Positions 44,104 through 52,385 of a DNA stretch of 64,000 bases are shown here, one piece after another. Both the position numbers and the translations under genes were made by a program. Within the stretch, counting starts at the first letter, position 1; the number at the start of each line of letters is the position of its first letter. The DNA lies in the NCBI RefSeq assembly GCF_001430825.1, contig NZ_CP010535.1, positions 1 through 64,000 on the forward strand. The letters run 5' to 3'. Below the pieces are notes generated by a model that saw only the letters and a program-made list of their open reading frames with translations, was not told the DNA's origin and did not search any database. The stretch comes from Sediminicola sp. YIK13. Lineage in GTDB: Bacteria; Bacteroidota; Bacteroidia; Flavobacteriales; Flavobacteriaceae.

Positions 44104-44188
44104 CGCCAACGGAATCATAGCCGATTAAAAGTAACGATTTTTATTAGAGTAGGGAAACACAATGGATTATAGCCCTTGTTCTGCTTTC
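44104..44188 (-). repeat. attC20, rearranged attC-like site
   Basis: The left end GCCAACGG gives a crossover at 44109/44110, but the following arm reads GGAATCATAGCC, the reverse complement of the usual GGCTATGATTCC. The two arms are therefore direct rather than inverted (GGAATCATAGCC...GGATTATAGCC) and cannot form the normal hairpin. The right end is GTTCTGCTTTC. Confidence 0.65.
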
Positions 44189-44244
44189 GTTATTTTTTCA
44201 TGTAGGTTTTTCAATTTAAAGCTTCAATTGTTTTATCAATATCC

Positions 44245-44946
44245 TTATATGATCCCATCTAACCAACGCACATCCACTTCCGTACTTACAAATATGTCAT
44301 TAAGTTTTACGTAAGTCTCCTTCTTTTTTAAATAGGAAATAAATTCATCATCAGATAAATCATAATCTGGATGTTTTAATAAGGCGTTTTCTTTAACTAA
44401 AATGTTAAAGCTATTCATATATAGAAAAAGAGTCCTATTTTCTTGCTTCCAAACAGTATTGATTCTTCTTGCCTCTTTGTAATTCTCTAATACGGTCTCA
44501 TATTTTGCTATTGCAGTGCTCTCTTCAGAATTCAATAGATTTAGAAGACCAGCAGATTTTGCAGAATTTCGTCTAGATTCATCAATCGAAATAGAGCGAA
44601 AAGGCATCATGTCAATTCCATATTTTCTAATTGTGTCTATAGGTAATTGGGTGTTTTCACTTGCTGATACATTTAATATTTCTATGACTTTCTTTCCACA
44701 TTCTTCGGCATAAGCTTTATAGTTTTTGAAGAATTCTTTATTTTCCGATAGTTCTGCTATCAGTTCTGTTTTAAGATTCTTCCTTTCTTGAGTATTAACC
44801 TTTTCTTGATTAAGATTGTTTAGCCACAATGCAATTAAAATTCCAATTACTACCAAGACTATTTCTCCAACTGCGTACATGAGATATTTACTGAACTTAT
44901 TTTCAGAGAGTAGTTGCTGGCGGATTCTTCTAAAGAACTCAATCAT
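44245..44946 (-). CDS. DUF6090 family membrane protein
   Basis: From Met10 of the longer frame: head MIEFFRRIRQQLLSENK, helix GEIVLVVIGILIALWL and a tail starting TQERKNLKTELIAELSENKE. Its start overlaps the stop of a 37-codon remnant (45056-44943) that begins MIKFFRLSKQNF, apparently the head of another DUF6090 gene. The paired-hairpin element (44968-45008) lies inside that remnant. Confidence 0.85.
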   Translation of the reverse strand: MIEFFRRIRQQLLSENKFSKYLMYAVGEIVLVVIGILIALWLNNLNQEKVNTQERKNLKTELIAELSENKEFFKNYKAYAEECGKKVIEILNVSASENTQLPIDTIRKYGIDMMPFRSISIDESRRNSAKSAGLLNLLNSEESTAIAKYETVLENYKEARRINTVWKQENRTLFLYMNSFNILVKENALLKHPDYDLSDDEFISYLKKKETYVKLNDIFVSTEVDVRWLDGII

Positions 44947-45056
44947 GATATATGCTTTTGCGTTTTTCCGCAAGCGGCTATCTCCACCAAAGGTCTACTA
45001 GACCTTTGATTTTGCTTTGCAAAATTTTGTTTCGATAATCTAAAGAATTTTATCAT
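44943..45056 (-). pseudogene. Remnant head of a DUF6090 gene
   Basis: MIKFFRLSKQNFAKQN closely resembles DUF6090 heads (MIKFFRKIRQNLLMEN). It then continues through the paired-hairpin element and stops at the ATGA overlap with the next gene. It is probably a product of recombination between two DUF6090 gene starts. It could still be translated as a leader for the gene at 44946. Confidence 0.5.
44968..45008. repeat. Paired-hairpin element upstream of a DUF6090 gene (copy 3)
   Basis: CCGCAAGCGG (44968-44977) and arms CAAAGGTCT / AGACCTTTG (44988-45008). The second stem has different bases from copies 1 and 2, but both arms changed together, so pairing is kept. Confidence 0.65.
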
Positions 45057-45071
45057 TGGTTGGTGGTTGGT

Positions 45072-45116
45072 CCCTCCCGATCCCGATAGCTATCGGGATA
45101 TCGGGATATCGGGATG
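45072..45116. repeat. Iterated CCCGAT / ATCGGGAT element at a cassette start (second copy)
   Basis: Same sequence and position as at 33572-33616 but one CCCGAT unit shorter. It lies directly upstream of a DUF6090 cassette and next to the crossover of attC19. Confidence 0.7.
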
Positions 45117-45117
45117 A

Positions 45118-45196
45118 AGCACAACGTGTTTGTTTATGATTTCGTTGCGTGGTTGGGAACCTAATTTAGCAATTAATTATAACACGGCTTAAGTTT
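45118..45196 (-). repeat. attC19, degenerate attC-like site
   Basis: The left part AGCACAACGTGTTTGTTTATGA is normal (crossover 45124/45125). The right part AATTAATTATAACACGGCTTAAG lacks the GTTNNNN end. About 80 bp. Confidence 0.55.
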
Positions 45197-45204
45197 GATT
45201 CTCA

Positions 45205-45963
45205 TTAAATTTTCTTTTTTTCTATAACTGATAGTATTTTATGAGACGATATAATTAAATCTTCATAAAATTTTTCTAAAGCAATTAATTGGTAATATCG
45301 AGACACTAAAAGCGATTCTAATTTTTTATCATTAAGAAACTTTTCTTTATCAATCAAAGATGAGGGTCTCGGGTCTTTTTCATAAAAAGAAGCAAGAAAC
45401 TGCCATTCATTATTCTTTTCAAAAATATTGGGATACTCGTCATTTAAATAGGGCTCATATTTTGTCTGTATTTGCGTGTTCGAAATGAATTCTCTTTCTT
45501 TTGTTCTTTCGATTAAAGCATAATAATCTAGAATAGCTGTCCTTAGTTCAACGTTTAAAGCAGGAATCTCATTGGATTGATTTATTGTCTCAATTGCATT
45601 AGTATTAGGACTGAACTTATATTCTTGATATAACATTATCAAGTACTTCTTCAATAAATTATCTACAGGCCTAATTGTCATCATTTGCAACACCGCAGAA
45701 TCTGCAGATTGTTTTCTTTCAGTGATATTTTGCTTTAAAATTTGTAATTGTAGTTGGTCTTCATTTAAATTCTGTTTGAGTATTTCAAGATGACTGATTA
45801 TTGATTTATCTATTTTGTTTTGTTCATTCCAATTATTGATACTTAACGCAATTAAAATTCCGATAACCACTAGGATAATTTCTCCTAGTGCATATTTGAG
45901 ATATTTTCCAGTCTTATTTTCCATAAGCAAGTTTTGGCGGATTTTTCTAAAGAATTTTATCAT
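45205..45963 (-). CDS. DUF6090 family membrane protein
   Basis: 252 residues. Head MIKFFRKIRQNLLMENKTGK, helix GEIILVVIGILIALSINNWNE and a tail starting EILKQNLNEDQLQLQILKQN. The end FYEDLIISSHKILSVIEKKK is strongly helical. It is a single-gene cassette between attC18 and attC19. Confidence 0.85.
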   Translation of the reverse strand: MIKFFRKIRQNLLMENKTGKYLKYALGEIILVVIGILIALSINNWNEQNKIDKSIISHLEILKQNLNEDQLQLQILKQNITERKQSADSAVLQMMTIRPVDNLLKKYLIMLYQEYKFSPNTNAIETINQSNEIPALNVELRTAILDYYALIERTKEREFISNTQIQTKYEPYLNDEYPNIFEKNNEWQFLASFYEKDPRPSSLIDKEKFLNDKKLESLLVSRYYQLIALEKFYEDLIISSHKILSVIEKKKI

Positions 45964-45999
45964 GGGTTAATGGTTGGTCATAATAAAGGCTAAAGGTTA

Positions 46000-46042
46000 G
46001 TATAAACGGTCGTTTAGATGCCGTTTATACAGTGTTATGTGG
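46000..46042 (-). repeat. attC18, very short attC-like site
   Basis: About 43 bp. Arms GTATAAACGG (46000-46009) and CCGTTTATAC (46021-46030) are perfectly paired. The right end GTTATGTGG (46034-46042) matches its cassette start TTATCTGG (minus strand from 46860) with one change. Confidence 0.65.
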
Positions 46043-46053
46043 TTTTTTTAGTT

Positions 46054-46845
46054 CTATTCTATTGGATACATATTAAAATTTTGGTCATCAAGATACATTA
46101 TTCGATTTGGTATCGTTTCTAAAATTTTATCCTCAAGCGATTGATTGATTCTATCAGACCGATATCGAATTGCCATGTATAATAGAAAAGTTTCAGCAAT
46201 ATCTTCTCTTGTGGGGTTATCACGTGCATATGTAGAAATGAAATTAGCATCGGATTCTTGTGCTGAGACCCATCCTGATGAAGCTGAATGTTTTGCATCG
46301 AGAGAGGTATGGGAGGCTTCATGAACTAATGTTTCTTCTAGTATTCCATCATTTTCGTACAACGTTGACTGCCCTATATGAATAAGAATATTATTATTGC
46401 CTCCACCAAATAGTTCAGTACCCTTGTGAATCCATACGGTTTCAACGTCAATGCGCAAAGCAGTCGGTAATCTGCCAATTACCTCAGAATATTTCAATGC
46501 TTCTATTTCGGCGGCATCTGAATCTTGGAATTCAGGATTAACCTGAATTTCTATAGACAACCCATCATCATATGTAGAATTAAAAAGATATGGGTTTACA
46601 GTAATCCAATTATCTACTCTCCTATCAAACATTGTACGTGTAGCTTGTCCAGCATAGGAAAGACTCTCAAATGTGGTTTTGTCAGAATCCGTAATTATAT
46701 CAGGATCTAGGAAAATCGTTCCACCAAATGGAGGGGTTGCTGGAATCTCTGGAGGCATATCTTCCTCCCCATCCTTACCACAAGAAATTGTTAATATGAT
46801 TAGAAAAAAAATCCAGACATTCTTAAAAATGTTTATAAGATTCAT
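46054..46845 (-). CDS. Lipoprotein with HExxH...H zinc-binding motif
   Basis: From Met45 of the longer frame, which would otherwise run through attC17, the signal is VWIFFLIILTISCGKDGEED. EETLVHEASHTSLDAKH contains HExxH followed by a further His, as in zinc metallopeptidases. The remainder (TTFESLSYAGQATRTMFDRR; NPTREDIAETFLLYMAIRYR) suggests a collagenase- or PrsW-like secreted protease, but the family is not clear. It is a single-gene cassette. Confidence 0.75.
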   Translation of the reverse strand: MNLINIFKNVWIFFLIILTISCGKDGEEDMPPEIPATPPFGGTIFLDPDIITDSDKTTFESLSYAGQATRTMFDRRVDNWITVNPYLFNSTYDDGLSIEIQVNPEFQDSDAAEIEALKYSEVIGRLPTALRIDVETVWIHKGTELFGGGNNNILIHIGQSTLYENDGILEETLVHEASHTSLDAKHSASSGWVSAQESDANFISTYARDNPTREDIAETFLLYMAIRYRSDRINQSLEDKILETIPNRIMYLDDQNFNMYPIE

Positions 46846-46854
46846 GTTTATTCC

Positions 46855-46989
46855 AGATAACGTGTATGTGTATGAGCCGTTGCGTGTCTCGTCACGGTAC
46901 ATCAAAAGTACAAAACCCAGATGGAAAATCCGCGAGGATTTTCCGGAGTAGCACGGAACCAGCAATGGTTTGTACACGGTGTTGCCAGT
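46855..46989 (-). repeat. attC17, attC-like site
   Basis: Left end AGATAACGTGTATGTGTATGAGCCG; the crossover is 46860/46861. Inner hairpin arms GGAAAATCC / GGATTTTCC (46922-46943). The right end GTTGCCAGTAG (46981-46991) matches its cassette start TTGCCAGTA exactly. Confidence 0.85.
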
Positions 46990-46994
46990 AGTTT

Positions 46995-47285
46995 TTATCT
47001 CTTAAATCTATTAATTACTTTCTTTATAAATTCCGAAATAATATTGATGTCCTTTTTTATCGAATCTTTTTCAAATTGGCTGACCTTATTTCTTTTCGTT
47101 TTAGCCCAGCTTAATTTCAAAGTTGCTATGTCTGAATTAATCGAATCTTTCTCGAATTGACTTACTTTACTTTTAAACTCATTTATGAGCTGTGATACTT
47201 GAATATTAATTTTTTCGGATTGAGGTTGTTCATTCCAAGTATTTTTTATGTCTTGCCAAATATTTTTCTGTTCACTATTCCACAT
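46995..47285 (-). CDS. Unknown 96-residue protein following the sigma-factor gene
   Basis: A highly charged helical protein with an internal duplication of KVSQFEKDSI (about residues 35-44 and 67-76). There is no membrane segment or signal. It follows the ECF sigma-factor gene by 4 bases in the same cassette. By position it could be a partner or regulator of that sigma factor, but it does not look like a known anti-sigma family. Confidence 0.7.
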   Translation of the reverse strand: MWNSEQKNIWQDIKNTWNEQPQSEKINIQVSQLINEFKSKVSQFEKDSINSDIATLKLSWAKTKRNKVSQFEKDSIKKDINIISEFIKKVINRFKR

Positions 47286-47289
47286 AATA

Positions 47290-47799
47290 TTATATTTTAT
47301 TCGTTATACAATCCAATAGGATTTTTTTAATTCTCTTCATTTTTACTGCAATATGATTTTCTGATAATCCGGTTATTTCAGCAATTTCTTTATACTTCAA
47401 TTCTTCTAAATAAAGGATAATGATTGATTTATTTTCATTGTTTAATTTCGAGATACAAGAAGTCAAAGCATTATACTTTTCTTGCTGATTATTCTCAATA
47501 GGAATTCCGAGAGCAATGAATTGAATAGATTCTAATTGAAGTGACTTTTTATAAGTTTTCTCTGATTTTTGTTTTGAGCGAAGACAGACATTTAGTGTAA
47601 TTCTGTAAATCCAAGTGTCAATACTCGAATTGCCTTTAAAAGTTGAAAGAGATTTCCAAATTGCAAAAATTACTTCTTGGAAAAGGTCTTGAGGTTCTAA
47701 AGGGGAAACTGCGTAGATTTTACAAATTCTATAAATTTTCTCTTTATTGTTCTCAAGTAGCTGTTCAAATGTTTCTGTCATTGGTTTTTTGTCTTTCAT
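47290..47799 (-). CDS. ECF RNA polymerase sigma factor
   Basis: A 169-residue protein with region 2 (IYRICKIYAVSPLEPQDLFQEVIFAIWKSLSTF), where DLFQEV is the -10 recognition helix. Region 4 is near the C-terminus (ILYLEELKYKEIAEITGLSENHIAVKMKRIKKIL), with the -35 helix-turn-helix. The start may be Met7 (MTETFE, 47781), as in many flavobacterial homologues. A regulator as cassette cargo is unusual; it and the small gene after it form one cassette with exact TTGCCAGTA ends. Confidence 0.92.
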   Translation of the reverse strand: MKDKKPMTETFEQLLENNKEKIYRICKIYAVSPLEPQDLFQEVIFAIWKSLSTFKGNSSIDTWIYRITLNVCLRSKQKSEKTYKKSLQLESIQFIALGIPIENNQQEKYNALTSCISKLNNENKSIIILYLEELKYKEIAEITGLSENHIAVKMKRIKKILLDCITNKI

Positions 47800-47880
47800 T
47801 ATTACTCTCTACATATTTAGTGACAAGAGTTTTCGAAATATGACAGATTTTTGAATTTATTTACTGATTATCGTAAGTTA

Positions 47881-48018
47881 CTGGCAACGGTCTCGTATAA
47901 CCGTCAGTTACGGGTTTTAAATTACTGTTTTTCGGTTAAGAACTGTCGTTAGCACTTCCGAGTGGATTCGGACGTAGTCGAATCCGCCGTAATTGCGGTT
48001 ATACATTGTTGTGCTTTC
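47881..48018 (-). repeat. attC16, attC-like site
   Basis: Left end CTGGCAACGGTCTCGTATAACC; the crossover is 47887/47888. Right end TTGCGGTTATACATTGTTGTGC. It is typical of a class that includes attC36 and attC46 (inner GACGTAGTCGAATCCGCC). Confidence 0.85.
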
Positions 48019-48040
48019 GTTATTATTTTAAATAATAGTA

Positions 48041-48799
48041 TCATGATTTAGTAAGTAGATTGTACTCAATTTTTTTACTTTGAAAGTAATTTTCTAAACC
48101 TAACTTCATTTCTTCAATGGCTTTTAGATGCTGGTTGTAACCATATATTTGAACATTCCAGTTATATTGTTGATTCCTTATGATTCCATAAAATTCTTTA
48201 TCGTTTACAATGAGATTATAAACATCAACATCAACTACATCTTGAACGATTCCATTCGCGTTAATAGGTAAACCATATTTTATCAAATACTCCTTTAACA
48301 ACATTGCACTACTAATAGATAATGTAGAACTGCTGTTTCTATCTTTACTCAAAAAATAATTGTAATTTTCAGATATTAAATTTCTTAAATCAGTTGATAT
48401 AATGTTCTCGGTAGCAACATTAGAAAATCTTTCAAAGCCAGAAGAATTTGAAGTCCATGAAGTAATTAAATTGATTTCTCCAATAATTTTGGGTAGAGAG
48501 TCTTTTTCTATTTTGGTTAGGTTATTCTCAATAAAAACTAATTTGTCTATAAATTTTTTAGCAAATTCTACATCATTTTTAAGTTCCTTTTGATCGCTTT
48601 GTAAATTATTATATATCTCTATTAGTATACCATTCACCAATTTGGTCTGAATCCTATTTTCATTCCAAGTATTAATCTGCAAAGCAATTAAAATCCCGAC
48701 AACAACAAGTACAATCTCTCCAATCGCATACTTCAAATACTTCCCTGTCTTATTTTTTTCCATTAAGTCGAATCTAATTTTTCTAAAGAATTTTATCAT
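48041..48799 (-). CDS. DUF6090 family membrane protein
   Basis: 252 residues. Head MIKFFRKIRFDLMEKNKTGK, helix GEIVLVVVGILIALQI (about 27-42) and a divergent tail (IEIYNNLQSDQKELKNDVEF). The cassette starts with TTGTGCTTC and ends GAAAGCACAAC, a pair shared with several other DUF6090 cassettes. Confidence 0.85.
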   Translation of the reverse strand: MIKFFRKIRFDLMEKNKTGKYLKYAIGEIVLVVVGILIALQINTWNENRIQTKLVNGILIEIYNNLQSDQKELKNDVEFAKKFIDKLVFIENNLTKIEKDSLPKIIGEINLITSWTSNSSGFERFSNVATENIISTDLRNLISENYNYFLSKDRNSSSTLSISSAMLLKEYLIKYGLPINANGIVQDVVDVDVYNLIVNDKEFYGIIRNQQYNWNVQIYGYNQHLKAIEEMKLGLENYFQSKKIEYNLLTKS

Positions 48800-48822
48800 T
48801 GATTAGCGGTTTCTGGTAATGA

Positions 48823-48958
48823 AGCACAACGGTCTCGGTTATGAGTAGTTGCGTGGTTTAGCTGTTAACTTAGCAAGTACACACCAAACTGAAAATCCGC
48901 GAGGATTTTCAGAAGTAAGCGAGAACAAGCAATTACTTATAGCCATTGTTGTGCTTTC
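48823..48958 (-). repeat. attC15, attC-like site
   Basis: Left end GCACAACGGTCTCGGTTATGAG; the crossover is 48829/48830. Inner hairpin arms GAAAATCC / GGATTTTC (48890-48911). Right end AATTACTTATAGCCATTGTTGTGC. Confidence 0.88.
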
Positions 48959-48959
48959 G

Positions 48960-49706
48960 TTATTTTTTTAATTCTTGCTCAATTAATTCTATAATTTCTA
49001 AATTATTTATTCTGATGCCTTTTAGTTCTTGCCTATAATTATATGATTTGAAGATCATTTCTTGTGTATAGTTTTCAAATAGCGGATCCTTAAATAATCC
49101 AACGAAGTCAGATGGATGAGTGCTTCCGTTCCTTCTGATTATATTTTTAAATGTTTCTGTCATTTGGGTATACTTATGTAATAATGGCCAATAGATTTCC
49201 AGAGCATATTTTCGAAGGACTTCAATTTCTTCATACGAATCTAGAACCAAGTCCTCCCAACTAAATAATAATTCTATTAAACGCTCATTTTCAATTAAGT
49301 GAATATCTCCTGACGATATTGCAGAACGCAATGCCCCGTTAATAGGGTTGAAACTATTTCCATGTCCACCATGCGCAAGGTTTTCTCTAAGCACTGTATT
49401 GTCTGTGACATAATTTATAGAATCGATAAGATCTCTTGATTTTCTAAATTTCCATAAGCTTTGTTCTTGGTGGTAATATACAGTGTCTAATCTCGTAAGG
49501 CTAATTTCAAAATCCGTCTTTAAGGTTACTAATACTTTCTGTTTTTGTTTGGTGTTTATGCTATCGTTTCTCCATTCATTTAATTGAATGGCTATTAAAA
49601 TCCCAATAACCACAAGAACAATTTCTCCAATGGCATATTTTAGGTATTTGCCTGTTTTGTTTTTCTCCATAAGGTCATAGCGTATTTTTCTAAAGAATTT
49701 TATCAT
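48960..49706 (-). CDS. DUF6090 family membrane protein
   Basis: 248 residues. Head MIKFFRKIRYDLMEKNKTGK, helix GEIVLVVIGILIAIQLNEW and a tail containing KVLVTLKTDFEISLTRLDTV. It is a single-gene cassette between attC14 and attC15. Confidence 0.85.
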   Translation of the reverse strand: MIKFFRKIRYDLMEKNKTGKYLKYAIGEIVLVVIGILIAIQLNEWRNDSINTKQKQKVLVTLKTDFEISLTRLDTVYYHQEQSLWKFRKSRDLIDSINYVTDNTVLRENLAHGGHGNSFNPINGALRSAISSGDIHLIENERLIELLFSWEDLVLDSYEEIEVLRKYALEIYWPLLHKYTQMTETFKNIIRRNGSTHPSDFVGLFKDPLFENYTQEMIFKSYNYRQELKGIRINNLEIIELIEQELKK

Positions 49707-49763
49707 TGGTTAATAGTTTCTAGAAAGGTGGGATAATTAATTAGCACGAGTTCTGGATAATGA

Positions 49764-49898
49764 AGCACAACGCCTAGGCTATGATTTCGTTGTGGGGAAT
49801 GTCGTAGACTTTCCCACTTATGAAATCATGCTGTTTTATGGTTTCTATTTTAGTTTTTTGCATGATGCCACAATGAATTATAGCCCTTGTTAGGGTAT
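49764..49898 (-). repeat. attC14, attC-like site
   Basis: Left end GCACAACGCCTAGGCTATGATTTCG; the crossover is 49770/49771. Inner segments TGGGGAATGTCGTAGACTTTCCCA. The right end GTTAGGGTA (49889-49897) matches its cassette start TTAGGGTA exactly. Confidence 0.88.
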
Positions 49899-49944
49899 GT
49901 TTTTAATTTTTTGAAAATCGAGCGGTAGTGAAGATTCATTTAAA

Positions 49945-50142
49945 TTAATGTTTTAATTGACTTTCAGATTTCCTTTTGTTTACTTGACGTGCAAGACCAC
50001 CTAAAGTAATAAAGGATATCCCTAAAAGAAAACTATACTCTTTTAATGGATTATCGGGCCATAAATCGATTAGAGTAACAATTAGGGCGACTGCATTTGC
50101 GATAAGAAGTACCCAAAGTAAAAGTGTAATTATACGATCCAT
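49945..50142 (-). CDS. Small membrane protein, 65 residues
   Basis: Two membrane helices (about residues 4-24 and 36-52), with LLLWVLLIANAVALIVTLID and FLLGISFITLGGLARQVNKR. Function unknown. It is a complete single-gene cassette with exactly matching ends, which supports it being a real gene despite its size. Confidence 0.7.
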   Translation of the reverse strand: MDRIITLLLWVLLIANAVALIVTLIDLWPDNPLKEYSFLLGISFITLGGLARQVNKRKSESQLKH

Positions 50143-50162
50143 TTTTCTTTTTTTTAAAATTT

Positions 50163-50303
50163 ACCCTAACGTTTAGGCTATGATTCCGTTGTTGAGATTT
50201 GATGTTAATCAAATCGAGCCTAGGATCATGACGGTTAAAAGTACGAAAAGTTTTGAATTGTAGTAAATATGCTAAATAATGGATTATAGGCAGTGTTAGC
50301 GCA
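50163..50303 (-). repeat. attC13, type A attC-like site
   Basis: Type A core (GAGATTTGATGTTAATCAAATC; TACGAAAAGTTTTGAATTG; TAAATAATGGATTATAGG). The right end GTTAGCGCA (50295-50303) matches the start TTAGCGCC of the cassette carrying the inverted lipoprotein gene. Confidence 0.88.
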
Positions 50304-50433
50304 TGTGGTGACGAGCATGCCGGATTTTCCAATTAATTTACCGTTTATTATTGTGAGATTTGATTTTAAGATTGTTATTTGCTCAGAATAAAATTAATTT
50401 AAAAAACTTTTCATACCTCATAGAATTTTTCTC

Positions 50434-52164
50434 ATGAAGAACCTTTTATTCCTCCTTTTAATATCACCAATTATTTATGGTTGTTCAAAATCGGAAACCG
50501 AGCCTGAAAACCCACAGTTGTCCTTGCCAGTCGTAACCACGGCTACAATAGCTGAATTAACTGAAAATTCGGCATTATCTGGCGGGGAAATTACGAATGA
50601 TGGAGGGGCAACAATTATTTCAAGAGGGGTCGTTTGGAGTACATCCGACAATCCTACAATTTCTGATAATAAGACTACAGATGGCACTGGACATGGCAGT
50701 TTTACGAGTGCAATTTCCGGTCTTAATTCAAATACTACATATTATGTTCGGGCGTATGCCATTAATAGTGAAGGCACAGCTTATGGAAATGTTATTGTTT
50801 TTTCAACACCTGAAAAAATCATTGAAGCTAAAGCTTATGAAGGTTTCGTCTATCTATTCACTCAAAAAGAAGTCGATGATTTTGGGTCTCAAAATTTTAC
50901 AGAAATCAACGGAGATCTGATTATTGGAGACCAAACGGGGTTGCGGTTTTCGCAAATTACCGATTTGACACCTTTGAAAAGTATTATAAGTATAGAAAGA
51001 TTATTTATAGGGAATACCTCGAATTTGCAATCACTTGAAGGGTTGAATAATATAGTCGAAGCTGAGAACATACAAATCAGATATAACACCTCATTAATTG
51101 ACATCAATGCTTTGAATCAGTTGAAACGAGTAAATTCTGGTTTGGAAATTTGGTTCAATGGGTCATTGGAGGTTTTAAACAGTTTTAACAACTTGGCAGA
51201 AGCCGCCAATGTTACAGTTGGTAATAATACTTCTTTATTACAGATTGAAGGTTTTGAAAATTTAGTGAATTCAGGATCCATAAACATTATTTCCAACTCT
51301 AGCCTGACCGAGGTTGTGGGATTCGATCAATTAACTTCGATAGGTTACAACTTACATATTGATGACAACCACGTTTTAAAAGCGATTAATGGTTTTAATA
51401 TGTTAGAAACTACAGGATATTTGAATCCCTCGGTTAAAGCAAATCGAGGTATTTTTATAAATGGCAATAAATTATTGAAAACAATTGCCGGTTTTGAAAA
51501 GCTGCAAGCAACCACCCAAATTATCATCAGTGACAATGTCAGTTTAGAAATTATTGATGGGTTGAATAATCTAGTGGCTACTGAATTTCTCGAGTTACAT
51601 AACACAAATCTTTCAACCTTAAACTGTTTCTTGAATCTCGTAAGTATGGGGACGTTTTATTTTTCGCACAACCCAAATATCGAAACTTTTGGAAATTTTC
51701 AGAATATTAACGACATTGGAAAAATTAGAATAGCTAATAATGCTCTTTTGCAAAACATAGATGCATTTAAGGATATGGATCATAATACGATTACCTCCGT
51801 TATAATAAGTGGCAATCATTCACTAAATAGCTTGTTAGGTTTGTCAGGTATAAATAATATATCCGGGAACCTTGAAATTAATGACTCTCCATTAATTGAA
51901 AATTTAATTGGTTTGGAATTTTTAGATCATGTTGGGGGATATTTTGATTTGAATGTTAACCCCTTTTTGGCAAATTTAGATGCGCTGCAAAATTTAAACT
52001 TCGTTGGATCAAACTTTAGAATATTGAATAATCAAAATTTGAAAAATTTCTGTGGTTTACAACAACTTTTTAGAAATGGCAATATAGAAGGTTCAGTTTC
52101 AATCTCAGACAATGCATTTAATCCCAGTTCACAAGACATTATCGATGGCAATTGCGCGCAGTAA
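50434..52164 (+). CDS. Lipoprotein with fibronectin-like N-terminus and receptor-L/LRR-like repeats, inverted within its cassette
   Basis: 576 residues. Lipoprotein signal LLLISPIIYGCSKSE. The N-terminal part (about 30-125) is a fibronectin-III-like domain common in Bacteroidota surface proteins (VWSTSDNPTISDNKTTDGTG; NTTYYVRAYAINSEGTAYGN). From about 150 to the end comes a long solenoid of receptor-L-type repeats (LEGLNNIVEAENIQIRYNTS; IDGLNNLVATEFLELHNTN). It is probably a surface binding protein. It lies opposite to the array direction. Confidence 0.85.
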   Translation: MKNLLFLLLISPIIYGCSKSETEPENPQLSLPVVTTATIAELTENSALSGGEITNDGGATIISRGVVWSTSDNPTISDNKTTDGTGHGSFTSAISGLNSNTTYYVRAYAINSEGTAYGNVIVFSTPEKIIEAKAYEGFVYLFTQKEVDDFGSQNFTEINGDLIIGDQTGLRFSQITDLTPLKSIISIERLFIGNTSNLQSLEGLNNIVEAENIQIRYNTSLIDINALNQLKRVNSGLEIWFNGSLEVLNSFNNLAEAANVTVGNNTSLLQIEGFENLVNSGSINIISNSSLTEVVGFDQLTSIGYNLHIDDNHVLKAINGFNMLETTGYLNPSVKANRGIFINGNKLLKTIAGFEKLQATTQIIISDNVSLEIIDGLNNLVATEFLELHNTNLSTLNCFLNLVSMGTFYFSHNPNIETFGNFQNINDIGKIRIANNALLQNIDAFKDMDHNTITSVIISGNHSLNSLLGLSGINNISGNLEINDSPLIENLIGLEFLDHVGGYFDLNVNPFLANLDALQNLNFVGSNFRILNNQNLKNFCGLQQLFRNGNIEGSVSISDNAFNPSSQDIIDGNCAQ

Positions 52165-52240
52165 GATTGCCGTATTGGAAATTAAATTTAGTCCATTAGA
52201 CACATTAAAGTTATTTAGCCCTTAACGGTATCACCATTGG

Positions 52241-52382
52241 CGCTAACGTTTAGGCTATGATTCCGTTGTTGACATTTGATGTCAATCAAATCGAGCTTGG
52301 GATCATGCCGGACTAAAGTACGAAAACTTTTGAATTGCAGTAAATAAGCTAAACAATGGATTATAGCCCTTGTTGTAACACG
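52241..52382 (-). repeat. attC12, type A attC-like site
   Basis: Left end GGCGCTAACGTTTAGGCTATG; the crossover is 52246/52247. Complete type A core (TGACATTTGATGTCAATCAA; TACGAAAACTTTTGAATTGC). The right end GTTGTAACA matches its cassette start TTTTAACAC with one change. Confidence 0.88.
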
Positions 52383-52385
52383 TTA

